The notes beneath the pieces are model-generated. The model made no database searches, was not told the origin of the DNA, and saw nothing but the letters and a program-made list of their open reading frames with translations. Below are positions 20,642-29,342 of a stretch of DNA of 34,263 bases, one piece after another. Both the position numbers and the translations under genes were made by a program. The stretch is from contig CAZXWS010000065.1 of the NCBI GenBank assembly GCA_964644605.1, positions 1 to 34,263 on the forward strand. Reading direction: 5' to 3'. Numbering within the stretch: the first letter of the stretch is position 1; every line of letters begins with the position of its first letter. This DNA comes from CAZLAJ01 sp964644605. GTDB taxonomy: Bacteria; Patescibacteriota; Microgenomatia; UBA1406; GWC2-37-13.

Positions 20642-22267
20642 ATGCAAAAAATGAGTCATCGTTTTAAACATCATGTAGTAGCCCAGTACTGGCCATTTGC
20701 ACTTATCGTCATTCTTGTAACGACCTTCTACCACAATGCTCTTTTTAACGGATTCATCGGTGACGATGTAGACGCTATCATGACCAACACCCACGCTGGT
20801 GATTTTATGTACTATTTACGGAATATCGGTCCCCAGCTGTGGATTATGCTCCGAACCCTTACCTTTACATTATTCCAGTATAACTCTCTGGCCTATCATG
20901 CAGTAAATATAGTGATACATATCTGCACTGCCTGCGCTATCTATTTATTTACCAAAAAATTAACCGATAAAAAAGTTGCTGTAATCACCGCCGCCATTTT
21001 TGCCGTACACCCGGTTCTGAGTGAAGGCGTAACCTGGATCTCTGGTGGAATTTATAGTCTTTATACTCTTTTCACCATTCTTACACTTTATTTTTATGCA
21101 AAACGGAAAAAGCATCCTGCCTATTGTTTTATATCTCTTGCACTCACTTTTGCTGCTCTCCTTTCTTCTGAAAAAGCTGTGGTTCTCCCCATGCTTGTAC
21201 TTTTATATGCCCTTACATTTGAAAAGAAAAAATCCGTTCGCTCTATTCTCCCCTATTTTGTGCTCGATATTTTCGCGGTGATCTACGCCTTTATTCGTTT
21301 TCAAGGGCGCATAAACAGTATCCAAACATTTTCGCCTGGCGGCTTTGATATGAAAGCCTATCTACTGCAACTGCCAACAGCATTTATCGGATATGTCAAA
21401 CTCTTGCTCTGGCCGCTTCACCTGACGTTTTACCACACAGAGCCGCTTACTCGCCTGGATTATGTGTTCTATGCCGTGCTCACGCTCTTATTTTTTACAA
21501 TCATTTTAATTACATATATAAAAAAAATGAAAGTGCTTTTCTTTGGATTGAGCTTCTTTACACTCTCACTCTCGCTCATGTTTTCCCCCTTGCCTATAGC
21601 CTCATATCTTGCGGAGAGATATGTATATTTGGGATCATTTGGCATTATTTTATGCTTCGCGTATCTATTTGTGCATTTGGTCTTAAACCGCTGGCAGCGT
21701 ATGGGTTTACTCATTATGTTTGTAATAATTCTTTTACTTGGCATACGTACGTATATAAGAAATCAAGACTGGAACGATCGCAATTTCTGGAAAGCCACTG
21801 TGGCCGAATCACCGTACAGTTTCCAGGCGCATAATAGTCTGGGGCTGGTGTACTTGCATGAAAAAAAATACAATGAAGCCACGAAAGAATTCCAAAGAAC
21901 AATTGATCTTGCGCCAAATTTTGCAGAGGCATACGAAAATATTGGGTATGCCCTGCAGCTCAATAAACAGCTACAGCAATCAGAGTACTACTACATGATC
22001 GCGCTGAAGCTGAATCCGCAGATGTGGAAAGTATATAAAAATTTAGGCGGACTATACCTTAGTTATAAAGATTTTGATAAAGCTATTGCGTTTGCCCAAA
22101 AAGCAATTGAGCTCCACCCCAATGATCCAGAGTTATATACGAATCTTGGTATCATTTATTTTCAGATGAGAGATGACACAGCTGCGCGCACTGCCTTCCA
22201 CAAAGCCCTTCAAATTGATCCGCAGTACCAAAAGGCTGCATTCGGGTTACGAATAACAGCTAATTAA
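20642..22267 (+). CDS. TMTC-like GT-C membrane protein with TPR domain
   Basis: 541 aa. About ten membrane helices (residues 12-400) with the luminal-type signature DDVDAIMTN near the N-terminus and HPVLSEGVTWISGGIYSLYT, as in the TMTC/DUF1736 family of GT-C O-mannosyltransferases. The C-terminal 130 residues contain three to four tetratricopeptide repeats (FQAHNSLGLVYLHEKKYNEA, FAEAYENIGYALQLNKQLQQ, PELYTNLGIIYFQMRDDTAA). In other organisms such proteins transfer mannose from a lipid carrier to proteins; here glycosylation of the nearby Ser/Thr-rich surface proteins is a plausible but unproven job. The ATG at 20642 is preferred; the frame begins at 20486 but the first 52 residues are encoded by a palindromic repeat. 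Confidence 0.85.
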   Translation: MQKMSHRFKHHVVAQYWPFALIVILVTTFYHNALFNGFIGDDVDAIMTNTHAGDFMYYLRNIGPQLWIMLRTLTFTLFQYNSLAYHAVNIVIHICTACAIYLFTKKLTDKKVAVITAAIFAVHPVLSEGVTWISGGIYSLYTLFTILTLYFYAKRKKHPAYCFISLALTFAALLSSEKAVVLPMLVLLYALTFEKKKSVRSILPYFVLDIFAVIYAFIRFQGRINSIQTFSPGGFDMKAYLLQLPTAFIGYVKLLLWPLHLTFYHTEPLTRLDYVFYAVLTLLFFTIILITYIKKMKVLFFGLSFFTLSLSLMFSPLPIASYLAERYVYLGSFGIILCFAYLFVHLVLNRWQRMGLLIMFVIILLLGIRTYIRNQDWNDRNFWKATVAESPYSFQAHNSLGLVYLHEKKYNEATKEFQRTIDLAPNFAEAYENIGYALQLNKQLQQSEYYYMIALKLNPQMWKVYKNLGGLYLSYKDFDKAIAFAQKAIELHPNDPELYTNLGIIYFQMRDDTAARTAFHKALQIDPQYQKAAFGLRITAN

Positions 22268-22639
22268 TTAAGTAATTAGGAATTACGAGTGACGAATTAC
22301 GAGAAAGAAAGTCAAAAATTAATCCCGATTACTCGGGACAAAAATCAAAATCACAACTCAAAAATAAAAAGTTAATAATGCATTAAAACTTTTAAATTTT
22401 TACCTGTGCTTTTACATTTTGACTTTTGAATTTTGCTTTTCATCAACTCGTAACTTGTCATTCATCACTCGTAACTCCTAACTCATACCCTCCCAATACC
22501 CAATAACAAATACCCAATACCAATTTCTACTCGTAATTCGTCATTTGTAACTCGTAACTAAATTTAAATGAGAAATGCACTTGACAGACATTTTAAATAT
22601 GTATATCGTATAAATTAGCAGTACTATTTATTATTTTGT
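22268..22639. repeat. 372-bp repeat spacer upstream of the first surface cassette
   Basis: No gene. 22285-22465 is a composite element bounded by ACGAGTGACGAATTACGAG and a TCGTAACTTGTCATTC end, with a TCCCGATTACTCGGGA tip (22323-22338). It is duplicated downstream of the cassette at 26849-27020. Then CCCAATAACAAATACCCAATACC units (22488-22525) and another ACTCGTAATTCGTCATTTG (22529-22547). The promoter follows at 22581. Confidence 0.8.
22581..22609 (+). promoter_or_regulatory. candidate promoter of the WxL-like gene at 22640
   Basis: TTGACA (22581-22586), 17-nt spacer, TATCGT (22604-22609). TATTAT at 22629-22634, 5 nt before the ATG, is an alternative leaderless -10. Confidence 0.4.
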
Positions 22640-24082
22640 ATGAAATATAAAAAGATTGTATATAAAGCGGTCGTGATTGTTTTTGCCTTTATTCAGGTAA
22701 TTTCAATATTTACCATCCGTTTACCTCAGCAGGTGAATGCTACATTTACTTCTGCTTCTGATACTATTTCTAATTCCCGTCTCTCGTTCCGTGGACCTTT
22801 AAGTGCTGTTTCATCAGGTGCCACAACTCTTACTCTCTCTGGTGGAACTCCAGATGGCAATACCCAAAACTTGTTTCCAAAAGATGTGGTCTGTATCACC
22901 AACGACGTTTTCTCAGGATGTCGTGGCGCTGCCGCAAATAGTAGTAAAATCTTTAGTGTCAGCTCTGTCACAACGTACAACGGTACCACATTTACCCTTG
23001 ATTCCCCCACCACCGCCAATACAGTTGTTGGTGATGCAGCGGTTGCCACACAGTCTGCGGTACATACTATCGTTTTCACCACCACCACTTCTGTAAACGG
23101 AGGCTCAGGTGGTTACTTTATCATAAAAGTCCCTGCAGCAACAAGCACTACCGTTTCAAATGATGGGATTCCTGATGCTACCGGTTTTGATCTTGGAGGG
23201 TCCAAAGCTGTTACTTCATCTGATGTAACCTGTTCCGGCGGAGCTCTTTCGTGGACTGCAACCGTTACGGCCTCAAATGCTTCCTCTTCAGGTCAACATG
23301 AAATCAAATGTTCAACTACCAGTACTATTCCTTCATCAACAGCAATGACCGTCACAATCGGGGGCGCTACTAACAGACTTATTAATCCTGCTCCTACGAC
23401 TGGTCATACTCGTGGTCAGGCTGATGTATACAATATCACAGCCACTGAATATGACAGCAACAACAATGTTATCAATGGAACAGCCACTGATCTTTCTGTC
23501 GCTCCTATTGATGGTGTTTTAGTATCGGCTAATTTACAAAATTACCTAACATTTGCCATTGGTTCGGTAGGGGCGGGTACCACAGTCTGCGGAAAAGCAC
23601 AATCAGTTGCCACCACAGCAACAACTGTTCCTTTTGGATCAGTAAGTAATGCGGGAAGTGCTTATTACGCAAGTCATACCGTTACTATCAGTACAAATGC
23701 AAAAAATGGCTATCAAGTAACAGCTCTTGAAGATAAACCACTTTCTATAGATGGAAGCGGGGCAACAAACCTTGCAGACACTACTTGTCCTAGTAATTCA
23801 TGCACTTCGACAACGGCGGCTAACTGGACTGATACAAGTACAAATTCAGGCTTCGGGTATGCATTAAGTGGCAATGACGCAGTATTTAGCTGGAATGCCT
23901 CAGGTACCAGTTTTACCGCGCGCTCATTTGAGTCAGCCACGGCGCGCGCTATTATGTCAAATTCTGCAGCTGTTAGTAACTCACAGATTAATGTATGCTA
24001 CAAACTGACAATTTCAGCGACACAGGCACCAGGATACTATTTCAACAAGTTGACATACGTGGCAACAGCAACGTTTGAATAA
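22640..24082 (+). CDS. WxL-like Ser/Thr-rich surface protein, paralogue 1
   Basis: 480 aa. An N-terminal signal or anchor helix (YKAVVIVFAFIQVISIF, about residues 8-25, ending PQQVNA near 34). Then a long Thr/Ser/Ala-rich beta domain (SASDTISNSRLSFRGPL, GATTLTLSG, FLKDV-like calcium-free strands, GNGGYFIIKVPAAT-like strand). The C-terminal domain matches the one in the 13890 protein (TNAKNGYQVTALEDKPLSIDG, GFGYALSGNDAVF, CYKLTISATQAPGYYFNKLTYVA). It is about 75 per cent identical by eye to the protein at 25365. The DUF916-like gene lies between the two. Surface display is inferred; ligand unknown. Four Cys pairs in loops (CPSNSC, CYKL, CSGG, CITN) could form disulphides. Confidence 0.8.
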   Translation: MKYKKIVYKAVVIVFAFIQVISIFTIRLPQQVNATFTSASDTISNSRLSFRGPLSAVSSGATTLTLSGGTPDGNTQNLFPKDVVCITNDVFSGCRGAAANSSKIFSVSSVTTYNGTTFTLDSPTTANTVVGDAAVATQSAVHTIVFTTTTSVNGGSGGYFIIKVPAATSTTVSNDGIPDATGFDLGGSKAVTSSDVTCSGGALSWTATVTASNASSSGQHEIKCSTTSTIPSSTAMTVTIGGATNRLINPAPTTGHTRGQADVYNITATEYDSNNNVINGTATDLSVAPIDGVLVSANLQNYLTFAIGSVGAGTTVCGKAQSVATTATTVPFGSVSNAGSAYYASHTVTISTNAKNGYQVTALEDKPLSIDGSGATNLADTTCPSNSCTSTTAANWTDTSTNSGFGYALSGNDAVFSWNASGTSFTARSFESATARAIMSNSAAVSNSQINVCYKLTISATQAPGYYFNKLTYVATATFE

Positions 24083-24220
24083 AATCAGTATCCAGTATTT
24101 AGTATCTAGTATTTAGGGAAATAAAATATTTTTCCTAGCTACTAGATACTGGATACTAAATACTAGCTAACTTGACTCTCGAGTAAGGGGATTAACAATT
24201 TTTTCTCAAATAAAAAAATC
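24083..24220. repeat. TAGTATCTAGTATTTAG hairpin repeat
   Basis: Arms AGTATTTAGTATCTAGTATT (24093-24112) and AGATACTGGATACTAAATAC (24145-24164), with TTCCTAG linkers. Related copies at 25250-25340, 19682-19701 and 26807-26840. Confidence 0.75.
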
Positions 24221-25234
24221 ATGAAACGCTTAGTGAAGTTCCTCTTACTCCTCATTACCGTCATTACACTCGTCAGTGGTGTCAATGCACAGTCGACAAC
24301 TTCACAACAGAGCGCAATCACAGTGTTTCCTTCTATTCAAGATATTACAGTAAAACCTGGTGAAAAAACACGTTTCCAGATTCAGTTTAGAAACGGCTCT
24401 GACAATGTACTAGTCGGAAATGTAAAAGTGGCTGACTTTATTGTTACTGATAATCGAGGAACCCCAGCCCTGCTTGAATCAACTGCAGAAAAACCTAGCT
24501 ATGCTGCTTCTTCATGGATTACATTGAGTGATAAAATAGTGGCTATTCCAAAAAATGAAATCGTTAGTATTTACGGATCAGTCTCTCCTCCATCCACCGT
24601 TGCTGCCTGCGGATACTATGCCATTGTGTACTTTGAGCCCAATTCTGAGACTGTGAAACGTCTTGGAGCTGTTGAACAACAATCAGCTGCTTCTGTTTCA
24701 AGCAAAGTCGGAGGCATTTTAAACTTCGTAGTTGACGGACGTGAATGTAAAGAAAAAATGATGGTAACTAACTTCTCTGTTCCCTCATTTCAAGAATATG
24801 GTCCGATTAAACTTACCTATGACATACTGAATCAAGGAGATGTTCACATGGTTCCAAAAGGTGCTGTATCGGTAACTGATTGGTTCGGTAAAGCCTTAGA
24901 CCAAAAAGCAATTCGTGAAGTTCGAATTTTCCCAGGTAAAGAACGTGAATATAACGAAGCCTTCGGTGAGAAGTGGATGATTGGCAAGTACAATGTTGCC
25001 TTACGTGCTTCATACGGTAAAAATGGCATGCCTCTCATGAGCATGGCGACTGTCTGGGTCTTTCCATGGAAAGTAGCTGCGGTGATCTTACTCACCCTAA
25101 TTCTGCTCGGTATTATCCTGTTCAATGTGTACCGTCGATTCATTTACAAAGAGCACAGACTTGAAGAGGAGCTCGAAAAGGAACAGGAAGAGATTGAAAA
25201 GCTGAAAAGTCAGATCAAAAAACGCGACGACTAA
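24221..25234 (+). CDS. DUF916-like membrane-anchored surface protein, second copy
   Basis: 337 aa. A signal peptide (residues 1-23, ending GVNAQ) precedes an Ig-like domain (ITVFPSIQDITVKPGEKTRF ... FRNGSDN ... VSIYGSVSPPSTVAACGYYA), then a second domain (MVTNFSVPSFQEYGPIKLTY, NQGDVHMVPKGAVSV, REVRIFPGKEREYNEAF). It ends with a membrane helix (VAAVILLTLILLGIILFNVY) and a cytoplasmic coiled coil (HRLEEELEKEQEEIEKLKSQ). Same plan as the 14691 protein, with a longer charged tail. It sits between two WxL-like paralogues. The coiled tail could bind a cytoplasmic partner, but none is visible. Confidence 0.78.
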   Translation: MKRLVKFLLLLITVITLVSGVNAQSTTSQQSAITVFPSIQDITVKPGEKTRFQIQFRNGSDNVLVGNVKVADFIVTDNRGTPALLESTAEKPSYAASSWITLSDKIVAIPKNEIVSIYGSVSPPSTVAACGYYAIVYFEPNSETVKRLGAVEQQSAASVSSKVGGILNFVVDGRECKEKMMVTNFSVPSFQEYGPIKLTYDILNQGDVHMVPKGAVSVTDWFGKALDQKAIREVRIFPGKEREYNEAFGEKWMIGKYNVALRASYGKNGMPLMSMATVWVFPWKVAAVILLTLILLGIILFNVYRRFIYKEHRLEEELEKEQEEIEKLKSQIKKRDD

Positions 25235-25249
25235 TAGGTAGAATTTGTG

Positions 25250-25340
25250 AGCAGTATCTAGTATAAAGTATATAGTATCTAGGAAAAATGATTGGTTTTT
25301 GACTGCTAGATACTGGATACTAAATACTGGATACTGCTCA
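25250..25340. repeat. TAGTATCTAGTATAAAG hairpin repeat between the DUF916-like and second WxL-like genes
   Basis: AGTATCTAGTATAAAGTATA on the left and GCTAGATACTGGATACTAAA on the right form a stem of the same family as 24083-24175. Confidence 0.7.
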
Positions 25341-25364
25341 TTTTTATGTTTAAAAAATAATGGT

Positions 25365-26804
25365 ATGAAACACGGATATTGGTACAAAAGTGCTGTATTA
25401 ATTTTTGCATTTGTACAGATTGCAACTATTTTTACAGTAAATCTCCCGCAACAAGTAAACGCAACGTTTACTTCTGCTTCTGATACTATTTCTAATTCCC
25501 GTCTCTCATTTCGTGGTCCGCTTAATACTATTTCTTCTGGCGCAACAACTCTAACACTTTCGGGAACGACACCTGATGCAGACACTCAAAACCTTTTCCC
25601 CAAAGATACAATATGCATTACGAATAATGTTTTGTCTGGCTGTCGTGGCGCGCTAGCCAATCAGAGTATGACATACTCTGTTAGTTCTGTATCGAGTTAT
25701 AATGGTACTACTTTTGGAATAAACACACCGCTGACCACCGCTGTTTCATCAGGAGATGCAGCAGTTGCGTCTCAATCAGCCACACACGCAGTAGTTTTCA
25801 CTACGACAAGTTCAGTTAATGGAGGAAATGGTGGTTATTTTATCATAAAAATACCTGCTGCCACTACAACCTCAACATCAAACGATGGAATTCCTGATGC
25901 TTCTGGCTTTGATCTAGGTGGATCTTTAGCAGTCGGCGCCAGTGATGTAACCTGTTCCGGTGGTGCTTTAACATGGACCGCAACTGTTACATCTTCTGCT
26001 ACTTCTTCTTCAGGATCACACGAAGTAAAGTGTTCAACAACAAGCACTATTCCATCAAGCACAGCGATGACAATAACAATTGGCAGTTCAACAAAAAAAC
26101 TTATTAACCCTGCTCCAAGTAGTACTCATACACGCGGTCAAGGAGATGTTTATAACCTCACAGTTACAGAGTATGATAGCAATGACACATTGATCACAGG
26201 TACAGCGACCGAGTTGTCGGTCGCACCGATAGATGGAGTGCTCGTTTCGGCAAATTTACAGAATTACCTCACATTCACTATCGGAGCAGTAGGGGTTGGT
26301 ACAACCGTATGTGGCAAAGCAGCTTCTGTATCTACTACTGCTACCACAGTCCCGTATGGTTCAGCGATTAGTACTGGAGTTCCCTACTACGCAAGTCATA
26401 CGATTACCGTAAGTACCAATGCCAAAAATGGATATAACGTCACTGCTCTCGAAGATAAACCATTATCGATTGATGGCAGTGGAACCACAAATATCGCGGA
26501 TACAACCTGTCCAAGTAACTCATGCACCTCCACAACTGCTGCTGATTGGACAGATTCGGGTACCAATTCAGGCTTTGGCTATGCATTGAGCGGGAATGAT
26601 GCCGTGTTTAGCTGGAATGCTTCTGGAAGGTCGTTTAATGCCCGCTCTTTTGAATCGGCCACTTCACGTGCAATTATGTCTAATTCAGCAGCCGTGAGTA
26701 ATTCACAAATAAATGTTTGCTACAAACTGACAATATCAGCAACTCAAGCACCAGGTTATTACTTCAATAAACTCACGTATATTGCAACTGCTACGTTTGA
26801 ATAA
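25365..26804 (+). CDS. WxL-like Ser/Thr-rich surface protein, paralogue 2
   Basis: 479 aa, close homologue of the 22640 product with the same order: N-terminal helix (KSAVLIFAFVQIATIFTV), SASDTISNSRLSFRGPL, Thr-rich beta region and the shared C-terminal domain ending TQAPGYYFNKLTYIATATFE. Most codons differ from the first copy at the third position, so the duplication is not recent. Yet a 41-bp stretch around the SASDTISNSRLS segment (25471-25511) is identical to 22746-22786. Start at 25365 (MKHGYWYKS); an earlier frame start lies in repeat DNA. No promoter was recognised; it may be transcribed through the hairpin spacer from the upstream genes. Confidence 0.8.
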   Translation: MKHGYWYKSAVLIFAFVQIATIFTVNLPQQVNATFTSASDTISNSRLSFRGPLNTISSGATTLTLSGTTPDADTQNLFPKDTICITNNVLSGCRGALANQSMTYSVSSVSSYNGTTFGINTPLTTAVSSGDAAVASQSATHAVVFTTTSSVNGGNGGYFIIKIPAATTTSTSNDGIPDASGFDLGGSLAVGASDVTCSGGALTWTATVTSSATSSSGSHEVKCSTTSTIPSSTAMTITIGSSTKKLINPAPSSTHTRGQGDVYNLTVTEYDSNDTLITGTATELSVAPIDGVLVSANLQNYLTFTIGAVGVGTTVCGKAASVSTTATTVPYGSAISTGVPYYASHTITVSTNAKNGYNVTALEDKPLSIDGSGTTNIADTTCPSNSCTSTTAADWTDSGTNSGFGYALSGNDAVFSWNASGRSFNARSFESATSRAIMSNSAAVSNSQINVCYKLTISATQAPGYYFNKLTYIATATFE

Positions 26805-27068
26805 CGATAAGTAGATAGTAGTAAGTAGCTAGTATAAATTATGAATGACGAGTGACGAATTACGAGAAAGAAAGTCAAAAATCAAAAATAAAAAATCAAA
26901 ATCACAACTCAAAAATAAAAAGTTAATAATGCATTAAAACTTTTTTAAATTTTTACCTGCGCATTTACATTTTGACTTTTGAATTTTGCGTTTCATCATC
27001 TCGTAATTCGTCATTCGTAACTCGTAACTGTTTTGATCTTGCTTCTTGCTTCTTTCTTTTCCCTTCTC
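26805..27068. repeat. 276-bp repeat spacer, duplicate of the one at 22285
   Basis: AGTAGATAGTAGTAAGTAGC (26808-26827), then the composite element 26849-27020. It shares exact runs of 34 and 54 bp with 22285-22465. It is itself palindromic: ACGAATTACGAG..GTCAAAA on the left, TTTTGAC..CTCGTAATTCGT on the right. Confidence 0.8.
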
Positions 27069-27074
27069 TATACT
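27069..27074 (+). promoter_or_regulatory. -10 element of the 27081 gene, leaderless geometry
   Basis: TATACT, then CATATC, then the ATG at 27081. A weak -35 TTGCTT (27046-27051) lies 17 nt upstream. Confidence 0.55.
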
Positions 27075-27080
27075 CATATC

Positions 27081-28082
27081 ATGTCCAAGCACTCATTTCT
27101 GGCGCGCGAACTACGTCACCATTTCTTCCTTTGTCTGGTTCTTACCGGCTTTTTGAGCATCATTGTATACAGTCTGAATCACCATCTAAAAAATAATATC
27201 CGCAGTTATGCGGTGGAGAATCCTATTAAAGCACCGGACGTTGATGTTTCTGCTTTTATAAATGGCGAAGCATTTAACCTCTTTGGCTATACTTCACCTC
27301 GTGCATTTGTAACACTCACAGGAAGAGGAGCTTCTGACTTTACCTACGCTGACGATACCGGATATTTTGCATTTGCCAATACTCTGGTCGCACCCGCTAA
27401 TAAAGATGTGTGCCTCATAGCACAAGATCAGATGGGACGAACTACTGCTCCAGTATGCATCCCACGCACCACAGACACACACATCAATATTGGCCCAGTA
27501 ATCCTACCGCCGACCATCTCCCTCAACCAGAGTAATTACTACATCGGCGATCATGTAATAATTTCGGGTCAATCATTGCCGAATACCACTGTCTCGCTTC
27601 GGTTATACAATGATGGGAGTAAATTTTTTAATATCACGCTTCCCATACTGGCTGATATCGTAGCAAAGCCAGTTGAGGCGTTTGGAATTCCACAACTCAC
27701 AGCTCAAACCGATGAAAAAGGAAATTATGCCATGGAGTCACCAACAGCGAAGCCCGAAAATTTTCGATTGTTTGCTCAGTCGCAGTATAAAAGTAGTGAT
27801 TCACCCAAAAGCAACACACTTACATTTTCTATACTCCCCTATTGGATGATAATTATAGAGTTTCTTGGATTTTTATGGATGCTTTTCCTTAAATACGCCT
27901 TAAATATAATTTTACTTGTAGAGATAGCTTGCATGCTCATCTACTGGCTTTATAGACGATTTTATGGGCATTTTTCTTCAAGGGCATTAATTGTTTCAGA
28001 AAATATCCTTCCTGCTCTCAAAGAAGCAAACTCACTCACACTACCTACTCCTCACCCACTGCTTGTCGTGGAGAAGAATTAA
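27081..28082 (+). CDS. membrane-anchored protein with Ig-like/carboxypeptidase-regulatory-like domains
   Basis: 333 aa, no named family. An N-terminal membrane helix (FFLCLVLTGFLSIIVYSLN, about residues 15-33) leads into an extracytoplasmic part with repeated beta-sandwich signatures (VSAFINGEAFNLFGYTSP, FVTLTGRGASDFTYADDTGY, DHVIISGQSLPNTTVSLRLY, AQTDEKGNYAME). Two membrane helices near 255-300 (YWMIIIEFLGFLWMLFLKY, NIILLVEIACMLIYWLY) precede a cytoplasmic tail. The fold suggests structural surface anchoring or stalk function. It follows the surface cassette and is expressed from its own leaderless promoter. Confidence 0.7.
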   Translation: MSKHSFLARELRHHFFLCLVLTGFLSIIVYSLNHHLKNNIRSYAVENPIKAPDVDVSAFINGEAFNLFGYTSPRAFVTLTGRGASDFTYADDTGYFAFANTLVAPANKDVCLIAQDQMGRTTAPVCIPRTTDTHINIGPVILPPTISLNQSNYYIGDHVIISGQSLPNTTVSLRLYNDGSKFFNITLPILADIVAKPVEAFGIPQLTAQTDEKGNYAMESPTAKPENFRLFAQSQYKSSDSPKSNTLTFSILPYWMIIIEFLGFLWMLFLKYALNIILLVEIACMLIYWLYRRFYGHFSSRALIVSENILPALKEANSLTLPTPHPLLVVEKN

Positions 28083-29342
28083 AAATGTACGAACGTTATC
28101 AGGAATGCTTATTTCAATCTACTACAATCAGATAATTGTACGAAAGTGGCTATAAATCAAGCCGTATAAAGAATATATTTGTCAAGCATACGAGCATATG
28201 GTTTGATAAATATATCTGTTTCTAGTCACTATCGTACTTTTTTTAAAAACAGGTAGTGAAAGGTTTCAAACCGTTTACTGATCTTAAAATCCAAAGATCA
28301 AAATCCCAATTTCAAATCAATGTCAAAATCAAAATGAATATTAGCGCTTTAGATTTAAGATTTGACTTGCCCCGAGTACTCGGGATTGATCTTTGTATTT
28401 TGGATTTAAGAGAATATAACGTCCACACCCTACTTGTTTGTTTTAGTAGGGAATGGTTTGCTTGTCCCTCCACAGCCCCGCCCTGGCGGGACGACGGGGG
28501 AAAACCGTTCCCTAACAATTATTCTTAAATCATAAATCTTCAATCCTAAATCTTAAATCTAGTAGTATTATTCGTCATTCGTAACTCGTAATTCCTAATT
28601 CATAACTAATAATTCTCCTATTTTTCACGTCGGGGAAGAATGGCTTTGTAGCAGTATAAATCTACACATAACCCTGTCAGCAGATTTATATAGCTAGTGC
28701 CATTTTTATGATATTAGCGACACTATCGTGACTTTTTCAAAATTTTTAGAGTTTTAGCACAATTTGGGCTAAAAAACACGAATCCGAAGTAATAAAAACT
28801 GCTGTATTTTGATTAAAAAAACTTCAAAAAAACTATCAATGTAAGTTGTCTTTACAACCACGCTGTCCACAAACATAGAATGGGAATTATTAAAACAAGC
28901 CAAAACGTAATAAATTTATCTACTATAGGAGCTATACCATATTGCTATAAGTCATGTCTTGCTTATTATTTAACTATACCAGATACAACAAAGCTTCTCC
29001 TAACTGTCTATTACTTTTAAACCATTTATTACAATTAATTTGTTTATTATTTAATTTTTGAGACTCTCAACTATCAAAACTTTGATAAAAAAACCCCGGT
29101 TTTTATCCAAAAAATGCATGATTTCACTTTGTAAAGATATATTAACCTAATAAACTTGCTTAAATCTAGTTTTATTAAAAAGCTGGAAGTTTATATAAAC
29201 TCTCATAAAATGTGCTAAACCCTAATCACAGTAGCTTTGAATTAGTATAGAAATGAAGTATTTGACTACATGTTCGTGAACGTATTCAGATATACGGACT
29301 TAATTTCGGCTTTATAAGAATGTCTTTTTGAGACCGTATATC
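28083..29342. other. 1.26-kb gene-poor, AT-rich interval
   Basis: No convincing gene. 28286-28410 is an AAATCCAAAG / CTTTGTATTTTGGATTT repeat with the CCCCGAGTACTCGGGA tip (28370-28385). 28446-28515 is a TAGGGAATGGTTTGC / AAAACCGTTCCCTA element. 28566-28612 is the TCGTCATTCGTAACTCGTAA repeat. From about 28620 to 29340 the sequence is AT-rich, with no long open frame and no recognisable RNA gene. AGATATACGG (29288-29297) pairs with CCGTATATCT (29334-29343) at its end, next to the stop of the following minus-strand gene. It may hold regulatory or structural RNA elements that I cannot name. Confidence 0.5.

Noticed and set aside
28840..29120. Replication origin suspected from AT-richness and TTATCCAAA / CTGTCCACAAAC
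   Set aside because: Only single, imperfect DnaA-box-like matches, no dnaA or dnaN nearby and no clear box cluster.
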